Below are positions 50,854 through 61,661 of a stretch of 64,000 bases of DNA, in pieces. Each line of letters begins with the position of its first letter. Position 1 is the first letter of the stretch. The position numbers and the translations under genes were made by a program. The notes beneath the pieces are model-generated. The model saw only the letters and a list, made by a program, of their open reading frames with translations. It did not search any database and was not told the DNA's origin. The DNA is from Parasphingopyxis algicola (GTDB lineage: Bacteria > Pseudomonadota > Alphaproteobacteria > Sphingomonadales > Sphingomonadaceae): positions 372,001-436,000 of the forward strand of contig NZ_CP051131.1 in NCBI RefSeq assembly GCF_013378075.1. The letters are read 5' to 3'.

Positions 50854-51267
50854 ATGGCCCTGATCCATCTCGTTTATGCATCGAAACCGTTTGGGTTCGA
50901 CGCCGCGACGCTCAACGGCATCCTGATACAGGCGCGGGCGCATAATGTGCGCGACAATATTTCGGGAACGCTGATCTGCCGCGCGGATATTTATATCCAG
51001 ATGCTCGAAGGCCCAGAGGAGGCGGTCGACGCCGCGTTTGCGCGCATCGTGGAAGATGACCGGCATGTCGAGCCGAAGCTTCTGCTTCGCGAGCCGACAG
51101 ACGACCGTCTGTTCGGTGGTTGGGCGATGCGCGACGATCCGGCGCGATCGTGGATGTGGACGCGGGAAGAGCTGGCTGGCGGCGCGCTCGACCGGGCAAC
51201 GAGAGATGAGATTCTGGCGATCTTCGAACGTCTGTCTGAAGAAGTGCGGGGCGGCGGCGCGGACTGA
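50854..51267 (+). CDS. BLUF-domain blue-light photoreceptor
   Basis: 137 residues from the ATG at 50854. The flavin site is recognisable: Y8 in LVYAS, N31 and N35 in AHNVRDNISGTLI, and Q49 in DIYIQMLEGP. Y8 and Q49 are the residues of the BLUF photocycle. A short helical tail follows without an output domain, so it must act on another protein. BLUF proteins often control c-di-GMP enzymes, and several are encoded nearby. It converges with the acyl-CoA synthetase gene. Confidence 0.87.
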   Translation: MALIHLVYASKPFGFDAATLNGILIQARAHNVRDNISGTLICRADIYIQMLEGPEEAVDAAFARIVEDDRHVEPKLLLREPTDDRLFGGWAMRDDPARSWMWTREELAGGALDRATRDEILAIFERLSEEVRGGGAD

Positions 51268-51274
51268 CAGGCGA

Positions 51275-52891
51275 TCAGGCGGTGAGCGCCTCATATTCGC
51301 CGCGTTCGAACGCTTCGGTCATCGCGAATTTCTGGATCTTGCCGGAGCCGGTCATCGGCCATTCCTCTACCCAGATCCAGTAAGCCGGCGTTTTCTGCGG
51401 GGACAGCCGTTCGCGGACGAAAGCCTTGAGTTCTTCCGGTTCCGGTTTCTCGCTCCCGGCCGCGCGCATGAAACAGGCGACGAGTTCGCCCCATTTTTCA
51501 TCGGGAACGCCGACGACCGCGACCTCCGCGATCGCCGGATGTTCGAGCATTGCATTCTCGATTTCCGCCGGAAAAAGATTTTCGCCGCCGCGGATGATCA
51601 TCTCCTTCACCCGTCCGGTGATCTTCAGATAGCCGCGTTCGTCCATCGTGCCGAGATCGCCGGTGTGGAGCCAGCCCTCCGCTTCGATCGTCTCGGCCGT
51701 CGCTTCGGGATTATCGTTATAACCGGCCATCACGTTATAGCCGCGCACGCAGATCTCGCCCTGTTCGCCGATTGCGCAAACCGAGTTGTCGGCGGGATCG
51801 AGGATAGCGACGTCCATGTGGGGAAGGGGCTGGCCGATCGTTCCGGTCAGATCCTCCTGGCTGTCATCGGCCCAGCCATAGGTGATGCCCGGCGAGCTCT
51901 CCGTCTGGCCGTACACGATCTGGATCGGTGCATCGAAGGTCTCGCGCGCCTGGCGCGCCAGCTCCGGCGCCACCATCGCGCCGCCGCACATCAACGCTTT
52001 GACGGACGTGACATCGCAACCCGTCTGTTCGGCCGCCTCGATCATCCCGAACAGCATCGTCGGCACGCCGCCCGCCAGCGCGGGGCGTTCGCGTTCGATC
52101 ACGCGCACGATCATCTGGGGATCGAAGCCGGGGGCCAGCAGGATCGTGACGCCGCTCGACAGGCCGCCGCAGACGATGATTGCGCATCCGGCCGTGTGGA
52201 ACAGGGGAACGGCCAGCACGACGCTTTCCCCCGGTTGGCCGTTCCAGCGATGGAATATGTCGGCACCGTTCTGGATCAGGCCTTTCTGATGCAGAAGCGC
52301 GCCCTTCGGGAAACCGGTCGTGCCCGACGTATATTGGATCTGGACCACATCTTCGGGCGTCGTCTCGCGCAGTTCGCCGCGGTCGTGCCCGTCGAACAGC
52401 ACGTCATGGTCGGTCAGCAGGATTCGACGCTCGACCTGCGGCAGTTCCGCGCACGCCGCGTCGACGACCGGCGCCAAGGAATTGCCGCGGACGGAAGGCA
52501 CGAAATAGACGGCCTCCGCGCCCGACTGTTCGAGCACATAGGTGAGCTCGCGCGCGTTGAAGGCGGGATTCACCGTGACCATCGTGATCCCGGCCAGGCC
52601 TGCTGCCAGTTCCATCAATATCCATTCGGGGAGATTATGCGCGAAGATCGCGATCCGCGCGCCGCGTTGGTGTCGTGACGCCAGCGCGCGGCCCAGCTTT
52701 TCCGCGTCGCGGCGCAGCTCCGCATAGGTCCATTCGCGGCCGATCTCGCCGTCGGCGAGCAATTCGCGCAATGCCGTAGCGTTGCCGCGCTCGGTGGCTT
52801 GTTTTTCGAGCAAAGCAGCGAAAGTCGTCGGCCGAAAGGGCGTGTCGGTCTGCGCGTCGAAATAGGATCGTTCGAGATTGACCGTGTACAT
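51275..52891 (-). CDS. AMP-dependent acyl-CoA synthetase
   Basis: 538 residues. The ATP loop YTSGTTGFPKGALLHQKG, the adenylate motif YGQTESSPG and the hinge GWLHTGDLGTMDERGYLKITGRVKEMI with the C-terminal lysine in GSGKIQKF are all present. It activates a carboxylic acid, probably a fatty or aromatic acid, to its CoA ester. GGGAG precedes the ATG. No operon partner is seen, so the substrate is not inferred. Confidence 0.88.
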   Translation of the reverse strand: MYTVNLERSYFDAQTDTPFRPTTFAALLEKQATERGNATALRELLADGEIGREWTYAELRRDAEKLGRALASRHQRGARIAIFAHNLPEWILMELAAGLAGITMVTVNPAFNARELTYVLEQSGAEAVYFVPSVRGNSLAPVVDAACAELPQVERRILLTDHDVLFDGHDRGELRETTPEDVVQIQYTSGTTGFPKGALLHQKGLIQNGADIFHRWNGQPGESVVLAVPLFHTAGCAIIVCGGLSSGVTILLAPGFDPQMIVRVIERERPALAGGVPTMLFGMIEAAEQTGCDVTSVKALMCGGAMVAPELARQARETFDAPIQIVYGQTESSPGITYGWADDSQEDLTGTIGQPLPHMDVAILDPADNSVCAIGEQGEICVRGYNVMAGYNDNPEATAETIEAEGWLHTGDLGTMDERGYLKITGRVKEMIIRGGENLFPAEIENAMLEHPAIAEVAVVGVPDEKWGELVACFMRAAGSEKPEPEELKAFVRERLSPQKTPAYWIWVEEWPMTGSGKIQKFAMTEAFERGEYEALTA

Positions 52892-53121
52892 CGCATCTCC
52901 CTTGGCGTTGACCGGAGGTTAAGCATGTGCCGGCATTTGTCGATAGCAGCGCCTATTCGAGCCACCGCTTCATCCCCGCGTTAACTTTTGTTCAAACCGC
53001 GTTCGTTTATGAAAGTCTTAATCGTGGGCCGGGGTAAGGGTATGACGATCATGGACCGACAGCGCACCCCTCGCGCCCAACTGCCTTCACATCCTGCGTC
53101 GCTCGACCGACAAGCTGTCTG

Positions 53122-54858
53122 ATGGCCGTAATGCGTGCCTTTTACCGGGCGGTGCTGGCCATGGCCGGCCTGGCCGCGCTGTTCAGCGCAAACGCTGCCA
53201 TGGCGGCCGATGCCTGGGTGCCGGTGTTCGAACGGGCTTGCATATTGAGCAGCGCCGTTCCGCTTGAAGCCACCGAGGCGATAGCGCGGGAAGACGAATT
53301 CGCCTGTGACGCCGGCGCAGTCGAGGTGCGCGCCAACCATATCTGGCTGCGCGTCGACGGGCGGGAACTGGACCTGCCCGACGAATCCTTGCGGCTCGAA
53401 AGCGACTTCGCGCCGCTCGAGCAGATCAGGATCGCGGTGCGATATGCCGATGGCGGCGTCGAAAGCCGCCGGTTCGATGCGCGGGAGGTCGCCGATTCCT
53501 GGACGGCGGGTGCGCGCTTCTCCTTGCCGCTGGCCGAAGGCGGGCGTGCCATCGATGCCGTATTCATCGGGCTCGACCGGCCTTGGTCGACGGCAATCTA
53601 CACGGCGATGGAGGTTATTACCGAACCCTCCGCCGAGCGGCAGCGCTACAGCCGGTCCGTCCTGTTCGCCATCTATTGCGGGCTGACGCTCGTCCCGATC
53701 CTCTACAGCCTCGCCTTCTACCTGTTCATGCGATACCGCTTCATGCTGCTCCATGCGATGATGGCGGCCGGCATCCTCGTCTATACCTTTGCCTCTTCCA
53801 ACCTCATGATGCACTTCTTTCCGGACACGACCCTGTGGGTCCGGCTGATGACCTCCTATGCATCCCTCTCCTTCGCCGTCGGCATGTTCGGCTTCTTCGC
53901 GGTCTCGTTTGTGGAAAAGGGCATGCTGACGCGGCGGGAGCGCATTGCCGCCTGGGCGGTCAGCGGTGTGCTGATCGCCAATACGGTTTTCATGTTGACC
54001 ATCGCCCGGGACCTGCCCTTCGTTGCGCGGAACATCTATCACGCCGCCTATGCGCCGGCGGTGGTCGTTTTCGCCGTCCTGATCTTTCGCATACTTCGGC
54101 GCCGGAGTCGCGCCGGCCTGTTCCTGTTCGGCGGCTGGGCGTTTACCAGCGTTATCGCGATCGACCGGATCGCACGCGGGCTCGACGTCTATATCCTCCC
54201 TGCCGAAATGGATTTTTCGCTCTATTTCGGTCTGACGATCGAGGCGATCGTGACGGCGTTCGGCGTGGCCGACCGGTTCGTCGTCCTGCGGCGCGAACGC
54301 GATGACGAGATCGCCCGCGAGATCGAGCAGGAGCGGCAGGCCGTGACCGACGAGCTGACCGGCCTGCCCAATCGGCGCGCCTTCGATCTCGCGCTGCGGG
54401 ACGAGCCGGAGGGTGCCCTTGCGATCGTCGATCTCGACCGGTTCGGGAGGACCAACGAACTGCACGGCCGGCAGATCGGCGACAATGTACTTCGGACGCT
54501 TGGCAACCTGTTGCGCGAGACCGAGGCCAAGGGTCAATGCAACTGTGTGTATCGCCTCGACGGCGACAGGTTCGCGGTGTTCTTCGATGTTCGCGATGCC
54601 GAAAAAGCCGCGCTCCGCGCCGAGGCGCTGCGGCATATGGCGATCGTGCGGATCGGCCAGGCCTTTCCGTCTATCGAGGACATGATCACCGTGAGTATCG
54701 GCGTCGCGATGACGGCCGGTCAAGACATCGGGAAACTCCGGAGCGCGGCCTATTCGGCGCTTGCGGACGCGAAGCGGCAGGGCCGCAATCGCATCGCAGT
54801 GTCGGTCGGCGATTCCGGCCCGCACCGGGCGCCGAACCTCAATGAAAAACCGGTCTAG
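53122..54858 (+). CDS. 7TMR-DISM/GGDEF-like membrane protein with degenerate active site
   Basis: 578 residues. A signal peptide (to about MAADA), a periplasmic 7TMR-DISM-type domain (about 35-165), seven membrane helices (about 180-385) and a GGDEF-like domain (about 405-560) are seen in order. The signature that should be GGDEF reads RLDGDRF, and the FKxxND loop reads FGRTNELHG. Loss of the first Gly and of the Glu makes diguanylate cyclase activity unlikely. It may bind GTP or c-di-GMP as a sensor. A strong hairpin terminator follows. Confidence 0.85.
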   Translation: MAVMRAFYRAVLAMAGLAALFSANAAMAADAWVPVFERACILSSAVPLEATEAIAREDEFACDAGAVEVRANHIWLRVDGRELDLPDESLRLESDFAPLEQIRIAVRYADGGVESRRFDAREVADSWTAGARFSLPLAEGGRAIDAVFIGLDRPWSTAIYTAMEVITEPSAERQRYSRSVLFAIYCGLTLVPILYSLAFYLFMRYRFMLLHAMMAAGILVYTFASSNLMMHFFPDTTLWVRLMTSYASLSFAVGMFGFFAVSFVEKGMLTRRERIAAWAVSGVLIANTVFMLTIARDLPFVARNIYHAAYAPAVVVFAVLIFRILRRRSRAGLFLFGGWAFTSVIAIDRIARGLDVYILPAEMDFSLYFGLTIEAIVTAFGVADRFVVLRRERDDEIAREIEQERQAVTDELTGLPNRRAFDLALRDEPEGALAIVDLDRFGRTNELHGRQIGDNVLRTLGNLLRETEAKGQCNCVYRLDGDRFAVFFDVRDAEKAALRAEALRHMAIVRIGQAFPSIEDMITVSIGVAMTAGQDIGKLRSAAYSALADAKRQGRNRIAVSVGDSGPHRAPNLNEKPV

Positions 54859-54870
54859 CCGGCAAATGCG

Positions 54871-54900
54871 AAGGGCGTCATCGCCAACGATGACGCCCTT
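54871..54900. terminator. Bidirectional terminator hairpin
   Basis: AAGGGCGTCATCG (54871-54883) pairs perfectly with CGATGACGCCCTT (54888-54900) across CCAA. It sits between the convergent GGDEF-like and OsmC genes, with short A or T runs on both sides. Confidence 0.75.
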
Positions 54901-54917
54901 GCCCGAAACAAAGCCGA

Positions 54918-55475
54918 TCAGGCGAGACGGCCGCGCATCTCGATCGGCTGCGCCATGTTGAAGAAATTGGGCGATGTCGCCTGCACCGCGGCGTGGATTT
55001 CTTCATATTGTTCGCGGGCCCCGTCGCCTTCCATGGTGACCATGTAGTCGATCCGGCGATAGCCCGGCGGCACGCTCTCATCGAGGCCGAGAAAGCCGCG
55101 CAGGTCGAGCTCGCCCTTTGTTTCGATCCGGCAGGCCGTCAGCGTGATGCCGCGGATCGCCGCCTGCGCGACATAGCCGACCATCATGCAGGCATTGACG
55201 CCGCTCATGAGCAGCTCCTGCGGATTGGGCGCGCTGTTGGTGCCGAGTAGCTCGGGCGGTTCGTCGGCGACGATCTTGAAGCGACGTTCCATCCGCTCGC
55301 CGCCGAACGTGTAGCCGTCGACGGTCGATTCCGAGCGCGTCTGTCCCGTCCATTCTGTCTTGACGCCGAATTCGACGGCGCCGCAACCGGGGTCCTTCTT
55401 GATCGCCTCCACGGTCTCTTCGAGCGCGTCGAGATCGATATCGTTGACGGTGTTCTTTTCAGTAACGTCCAGCAT
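54918..55475 (-). CDS. OsmC-family peroxiredoxin-like protein
   Basis: About 185 residues from the ATG at 55475, chosen because AGGAG is 7 bases upstream (another ATG at 55481 is too close). The OsmC fold is indicated by NPQELLMSGVNACMMVGYVAQA, with the reactive Cys in NAC. Only that Cys is clear; the second cysteine of classic OsmC/Ohr may be an earlier one in DPGCGAV. The role is probably organic peroxide or thiol chemistry. It follows the ferritin-like gene by 27 bases, so they may be co-transcribed. Confidence 0.85.
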   Translation of the reverse strand: MLDVTEKNTVNDIDLDALEETVEAIKKDPGCGAVEFGVKTEWTGQTRSESTVDGYTFGGERMERRFKIVADEPPELLGTNSAPNPQELLMSGVNACMMVGYVAQAAIRGITLTACRIETKGELDLRGFLGLDESVPPGYRRIDYMVTMEGDGAREQYEEIHAAVQATSPNFFNMAQPIEMRGRLA

Positions 55476-55502
55476 GGTCATTCTCCTTGGTTGCCGTCGT
55501 GA

Positions 55503-56414
55503 TCAGCAGAAAACAGGCGCGACTTCGGCAATGCGGTCACGCGCTGCGGGGGACATCGCCGCGAGCGTCGCGACGAATTGCGGGTGGGTCATGCCCGATC
55601 CGAGATAGGTCCAGCGCAACGCCTGGTGCTGTTGCGTCGCCAGCTCTTCGCGTTCGGCGTCGCCGAGCGTGCGGCCGGTGGCGCGTTCGAAGGCGTCGAG
55701 GTTGAACCCGGTTTGCGTCTTGAGGCCCTCGTCGAGGAACATGCCGATGTCGAGATAACCGTCGATCGCTTTCTGGACCCCGGCTTCGTCGCGACCTTCG
55801 ACCAGCGCGCCGACCATCAACGTGTCGAGCTTCGCGTGCTGGGCCTCCTCGATCCAATGATGTTTCAAGAGGCTCTTGAACAGCGGATCGAGCCCGCTGT
55901 CGTCGCGAGCGCTCTCGACATAGTGGCGCTGCGTCATCCATTCGATGTGGAGAATGACGAGCGCGACGCTGAGCGGATCGTGGCCAAGCACTTCGTCGGC
56001 CACGGCTTCGGGCGGACCTATCATCGCGCAATCGGTGCCGAAATCTTCGGTGAAGCGGGCATGGAACCGCTTGAACAGGTCGATATGCTTGGCTTCCTCG
56101 CCGGCAAAGGCGAGCAGCGCGCGGACCCGGGCGTCGTCGCCATTGAGCTGCGGCCGGGCATGATCGAGCACGAAGGGCAGAATGAACTCTTCGACGAGCC
56201 CGAATATCTGGAGATATTCGTGGCCGCGAATATGGTTCATCACGCGCCGTTCGTCCACGGAAAGCGTGTCGATCGCCGCCGTGCGGGCGAGGCCTTCGGG
56301 CAGAAAGGGACGGCCGAAATCAAGCCGCGCGCCGTCCGGCAGGACATCGCCGATCTGCCAGGCGACCCGGTTCGATGTGGCGAGGATTTTTTCGAAGCTG
56401 AAATCTTGAAACAT
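55503..56414 (-). CDS. Ferritin-like diiron protein of unknown function
   Basis: 303 residues from the ATG at 56414, preceded by GGAG. Two helix-borne iron motifs are visible, FAGEEAKHIDLFKRF (ExxH) near residue 97 and HWIEEAQHAKLD (EExxH) near residue 193, plus an upstream E in LQIFGLVEEF. This is the four-helix diiron carboxylate pattern, possibly related to AurF-type N-oxygenases. The substrate is unknown. It lies upstream of OsmC and downstream of a 40-residue membrane peptide gene, possibly one transcript. Confidence 0.75.
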   Translation of the reverse strand: MFQDFSFEKILATSNRVAWQIGDVLPDGARLDFGRPFLPEGLARTAAIDTLSVDERRVMNHIRGHEYLQIFGLVEEFILPFVLDHARPQLNGDDARVRALLAFAGEEAKHIDLFKRFHARFTEDFGTDCAMIGPPEAVADEVLGHDPLSVALVILHIEWMTQRHYVESARDDSGLDPLFKSLLKHHWIEEAQHAKLDTLMVGALVEGRDEAGVQKAIDGYLDIGMFLDEGLKTQTGFNLDAFERATGRTLGDAEREELATQQHQALRWTYLGSGMTHPQFVATLAAMSPAARDRIAEVAPVFC

Positions 56415-56527
56415 GGTTGATCTCCGATGTTGGATGATGTTGGAGGGGAGGGCAGTCTGACGGCCGCCCTCCCGGCGACGGGCGCGGTGGGCAAAAGGGA
56501 GAGCGGCCGCGCCCATCGTTCTCGGGG

Positions 56528-56650
56528 TCAGGCGAAAGCGCTCGCCTGGGCGGCGAACACGGCCAGCAAGCCACTGCTCACGATGAAAGTCGTCAGGCAG
56601 GCTGCAACGGCGAAGACCGGCGAGAACTGATTCGATACGGGGTTGTTCAT
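56528..56650 (-). CDS. 40-residue single-pass membrane peptide
   Basis: A short frame from the ATG at 56650 to a TGA at 56530-56528. AGGAGG lies 5 bases before the start, an excellent ribosome site. The product is MNNPVSNQFSPVF followed by a hydrophobic helix (AVAACLTTFIVSSGLLAVFAA) and QASAFA. It precedes the ferritin-like gene by about 110 bases on the same strand. It could be a small membrane regulator or a leader-type peptide; no family is recognised. Confidence 0.6.
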   Translation of the reverse strand: MNNPVSNQFSPVFAVAACLTTFIVSSGLLAVFAAQASAFA

Positions 56651-56763
56651 GGGTGCCTCCTATCGGCTGATGCCCATTGGCTACCGGAGCCGCCGTCGCG
56701 GCGCTTGGAGGAGAACTGGAGATATTCGGTAGAAATACCGGATATCGCCTATATCGGACTGCC

Positions 56764-58020
56764 ATGATCTACCGATTCGCCGGATTCGAACTCGACGAAG
56801 CGCGGTTTGAGCTGCGCCGCGCCGGCGAACCTCTCGCCGCCGAGCCGCAGGTTCTGTCGCTGCTCATCCTGCTCGTCGAAAACCGCGATCGGCTGATTTC
56901 GAAGGACGAAGTGATCGAAAAGGTCTGGGACGGGCGTTTCGTGTCCGACGCCGCGGTGACGAGCCGGATCAAGTCGGCCCGGCGGCTGTTGGGCGATGAC
57001 GGGCGCCAGCAGCGCTATATCCGGACCGTTCACGGAAAGGGTTTTCGCTTCGTCGGCGAGGTCGAGGAAAACGAGCCTGTCCAGACGCCGAGCGTTGCCG
57101 ATGCGCCGACCGCTGCAGTGCCGGGTGCCGACCGGCAGCAGCGGATCGAGTTCTGCTCTGCCGCGGACGGCACGGGTCTTGCCTATAGTTGCGTCGGCGA
57201 GGGGGCCCCGCTGATCAAGACCGCCAATTGGCTCCACCATTTGGGCTGCGAATGGGAAATCCCGATCTGGCGGCATATGGCCGGTGCCCTTGCCAAACAC
57301 AGGCGGCTGATCCGGTTCGATGGTCGGGGGAGCGGGTTGTCGGACTGGAAGGTCGATGATCTCTCCTTCGACGCTTTCGTCGATGACATCGGCGTCGTGG
57401 CCCAAGCTGCGAGCGCATCGCGTTTCGACCTGATCGGAACCGCGCAAGGTTGCGCCATGGCGATCGCCTATTGCGTTCGCCATCCCGAAAAGGTTCAGCG
57501 ATTGGTGCTCTATAACGGCTATGCAACCGGTTGGCGGTTGCGCGGCGCCGCAGAGGAAATCGCGCGGCGGGAAGCTCTCCTCACCTTGTCGAGAAGCGGA
57601 TGGGGGCGGGAAAACTCCGCCTTCCGCCAGATGTACACGTCGTTACATTTTCCGGACGCGTCGGCCGAACAGGCGGACTGGTTCACCGAGTTGCAGCGTG
57701 TTTCCGTCTCTCCCGAGACCGTCCAGCGCTACGAGGACATGATCGCCGATATCGACGTGCGTGCATTGCTGCCCGAGGTTCGGGTGCCGACGCTGATATT
57801 CCATTCGCGCGACAACAAGGCGGTGCCGTTCGAGGCCGGACGCGAATTGGGCCAGGCGATCCCCGGCGCCAGCTTCGTCGCGCTCGACAGTCCCAATCAT
57901 CTGCTTTTCGAGAACGAGCCGGCATGGATCAAGTTCACCGCCAATTTGTGGGACTTTTTGACAGAGGATGACGTGCCATTGCACTCGTCGGCCGCTGAAA
58001 AGGAGCCGGACGGATTTTGA
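56764..58020 (+). CDS. Winged-helix/alpha-beta hydrolase fusion, nucleophile Ser replaced
   Basis: 418 residues from the ATG at 56764. Residues 1-100 form an OmpR/CadC-type winged helix (AAEPQVLSLLILLVENRDRL, then RYIRTVHGKGFRFVGEV). Residues 125-405 form an alpha/beta hydrolase. The nucleophile elbow is GTAQG (A227), where the paralog downstream has GISQG (S227), while the acid (HSRDNKAVP) and His (DSPNHLLFE) remain. It is therefore probably a ligand-sensing, non-hydrolytic regulator. It lies 13 bases before its paralog. Confidence 0.85.
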   Translation: MIYRFAGFELDEARFELRRAGEPLAAEPQVLSLLILLVENRDRLISKDEVIEKVWDGRFVSDAAVTSRIKSARRLLGDDGRQQRYIRTVHGKGFRFVGEVEENEPVQTPSVADAPTAAVPGADRQQRIEFCSAADGTGLAYSCVGEGAPLIKTANWLHHLGCEWEIPIWRHMAGALAKHRRLIRFDGRGSGLSDWKVDDLSFDAFVDDIGVVAQAASASRFDLIGTAQGCAMAIAYCVRHPEKVQRLVLYNGYATGWRLRGAAEEIARREALLTLSRSGWGRENSAFRQMYTSLHFPDASAEQADWFTELQRVSVSPETVQRYEDMIADIDVRALLPEVRVPTLIFHSRDNKAVPFEAGRELGQAIPGASFVALDSPNHLLFENEPAWIKFTANLWDFLTEDDVPLHSSAAEKEPDGF

Positions 58021-58033
58021 GGGGCAGACGTTG

Positions 58034-59248
58034 ATGATCTATCGCTTCGATCATTTCGTTTTGGACGCGGCGCGCTTCGAACTGCGTCGCAAGGGAGAAA
58101 TGCTCGCCGCCGAGCCACAAGTGCTTTCGTTGCTGATCCTGCTCGTCGAGAGTCGCGACCGGCTCGTCACCAAAGAAGAACTGATCGAACGGGTCTGGAA
58201 GGGACGGATCGTCTCGGATGCGGCGGTGACGAGCCGGATCAAGTCGGCGCGCCAGCTTCTCGGCGACGATGGCCGCCAGCAGCGTTATATCCGAACCATC
58301 CATGGCAAGGGTCTGCGCTTCGTCGGCGATGTCGAGGAAAGCGAGCCCGTCCAGACGCAAAGCGTTGCCGATACAGAGACCGCCGCAACGCCGGGTTCCT
58401 GGCAGCAGCAGCGCGTCGAGTTCTGCACGGCCGCCGACGGCACGGGCCTTGCCTATAGCTGCGTCGGCGATGGCCCCCCGCTGGTCAAGACGGCGAATTG
58501 GCTCAACCATCTCGAATATGAATGGGAAAGCCCGATCTGGTCCCACTGGATCCACGAGCTTTCGCGCGAGCACAGGCTGTTGCGCTATGACGAGCGCGGC
58601 AACGGGCTTTCCGACTGGAAGGTCGAGGATATGAGCTTCGAGGCTTTCGTCGACGATCTCGAAACCGTCGTCGCGGCCGCCGGCTTCGACGGCTTCGATC
58701 TGTTCGGCATCTCGCAGGGCTGCGCGGTCTCGATCGCCTATGCCGTGCGCCATCCCGAGCGTGTCAGGAGCCTGATCCTCCACGGCGGCTATGCGACGGG
58801 CTGGAAGGTGCGGTCCGATCCCGAAGAGGTCGCGCGGCGCGAGGCGATGATCACGCTGACCAAATCGGGTTGGGGGCAGGACAATCCGGCCTATCGCCAG
58901 ATGTTCACGACGCTCTATGTGCCCGACGCCAGCCACGAGGAGGCCGACTGGTTCAACGAGCTGCAGCGGATCTCGGCCTCGCCCGAGTCCGCGATCCGGC
59001 TGCAGGACGCGCTCGCGCGGATCGACGTCCGCGATCTGCTAGGTCAGGTCCGCATACCGACGATTGTCTTCCATTCGCGCGAGGATGCGGTGGTCCCCTT
59101 CGATTCCGGGCGCTTCATGGCGAAGAAAATCCCCGGCGCGCGTTTCGTCGCCCTCGACAGCAAGAACCATCTGTTGCTCGAGCACGAGCCGGCTTGGCGC
59201 AAATTTGTGGCGACGATGCGCGAATTTCTGGCAGAGCAGGAGGGCTAG
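58034..59248 (+). CDS. Winged-helix/alpha-beta hydrolase fusion, intact triad
   Basis: 404 residues from the ATG at 58034. Same architecture as its upstream paralog: a winged helix (1-100) then an alpha/beta hydrolase. The nucleophile S227 is in FGISQGCAVS, the acid in HSREDAVVPF, the His in DSKNHLLLE. The two proteins are similar throughout, so this is a recent tandem duplication. DNA-binding domain plus hydrolase suggests a regulator that binds, and perhaps turns over, an ester or lactone. The Baeyer-Villiger monooxygenase gene follows and would make such products. Confidence 0.85.
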   Translation: MIYRFDHFVLDAARFELRRKGEMLAAEPQVLSLLILLVESRDRLVTKEELIERVWKGRIVSDAAVTSRIKSARQLLGDDGRQQRYIRTIHGKGLRFVGDVEESEPVQTQSVADTETAATPGSWQQQRVEFCTAADGTGLAYSCVGDGPPLVKTANWLNHLEYEWESPIWSHWIHELSREHRLLRYDERGNGLSDWKVEDMSFEAFVDDLETVVAAAGFDGFDLFGISQGCAVSIAYAVRHPERVRSLILHGGYATGWKVRSDPEEVARREAMITLTKSGWGQDNPAYRQMFTTLYVPDASHEEADWFNELQRISASPESAIRLQDALARIDVRDLLGQVRIPTIVFHSREDAVVPFDSGRFMAKKIPGARFVALDSKNHLLLEHEPAWRKFVATMREFLAEQEG

Positions 59249-59345
59249 CCGGCGGCGGGCCACCGGTCTGCACAATCCGGAGAGAGCGGCCGATGGGCCG
59301 AGTTGACGCGGCACCGCCGGCTGCGCACAAAGGGACTCAGGCATT

Positions 59346-59359
59346 TAACGTTTACGTTA
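59346..59359. promoter_or_regulatory. Putative operator before the monooxygenase gene
   Basis: TAACGT-TT-ACGTTA, a perfect 6-2-6 inverted repeat ending 11 bases before the ATG at 59370. Its position suggests a repressor site. The winged-helix proteins just upstream are candidates to bind it. Confidence 0.5.
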
Positions 59360-59369
59360 GAGGAAAGTT

Positions 59370-61163
<1,794 letters not shown>

Positions 61164-61172
<9 letters not shown>

Positions 61173-61302
61173 ATCCTCCCCGGTACGGGGAGGGGGACCG
61201 CGCTTGCGCGGTGGAGGGGTCTCCGGTGGTTGCGGTTGAGCCATGACCCCTCCGTCAGCCCTCCGGGCTGCCACCTCCCCGTGCCGGGGAGGATTTCGCT
61301 AA
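61164..61302. mobile_element. 121-base palindromic miniature element with 9-bp direct repeats
   Basis: TTTCGCTAA occurs at 61164-61172 and again at 61294-61302, flanking 61173-61293. The outer arms AAATCCTCCCCGG (61171-61183) and CCGGGGAGGATTT (61284-61296) are perfect inverted repeats. Nested hairpins lie at 61197-61212 (ACCGCGC-TT-GCGCGGT) and 61257-61271. The first direct repeat contains the last two codons and stop of the monooxygenase. This looks like a REP/MITE-type element with a target duplication. Confidence 0.7.
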
Positions 61303-61661
61303 GTTCCCGCCCGGTTGACACTGGTTGACACACGGCGGGGGTCTGCCGGGTAATCCTATCCAAAGTTGACAAAGTAGACGCACAGCGGGGCGAGCAGCTC
61401 AGGTGCTGACCCGGCAACGGGGACCGGGTGCAAGAGATCGACGGGTTCAAAGAGCGCGCCGCAGAATAGCAGGGCAGGGCGTGTGTAGGACAGGGAAATC
61501 GATGGGCCATCCCTAACGGGGTGCGCAACGTCTTCCGTCTCTCTCAGGCCGATGAAAATTTGTGTTTTATCGTGGAGTGGCAGTAGAATTGCCGGAGCAG
61601 TTATGGGGCCTTTGTCGCAGTTCGCAGTGGCGAAGGTGCGTCGACATGCTAAATCGGACAA
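61303..61661. other. Intergenic region with repeated GTTGACA
   Basis: About 360 bases without a recognised gene. GGTTGACACTGGTTGACAC occurs near 61312-61330 and another AGTTGACA near 61365. TTGACA is a -35 consensus, so promoter activity toward the orphan gene is possible, but no matching -10 is obvious. Confidence 0.35.

Noticed and set aside
52981-54825. Long reverse-strand frame (about 614 codons) across the GGDEF-like gene
   Set aside because: Shadow of a real gene with signal peptide, membrane helices and GGDEF fold on the forward strand.
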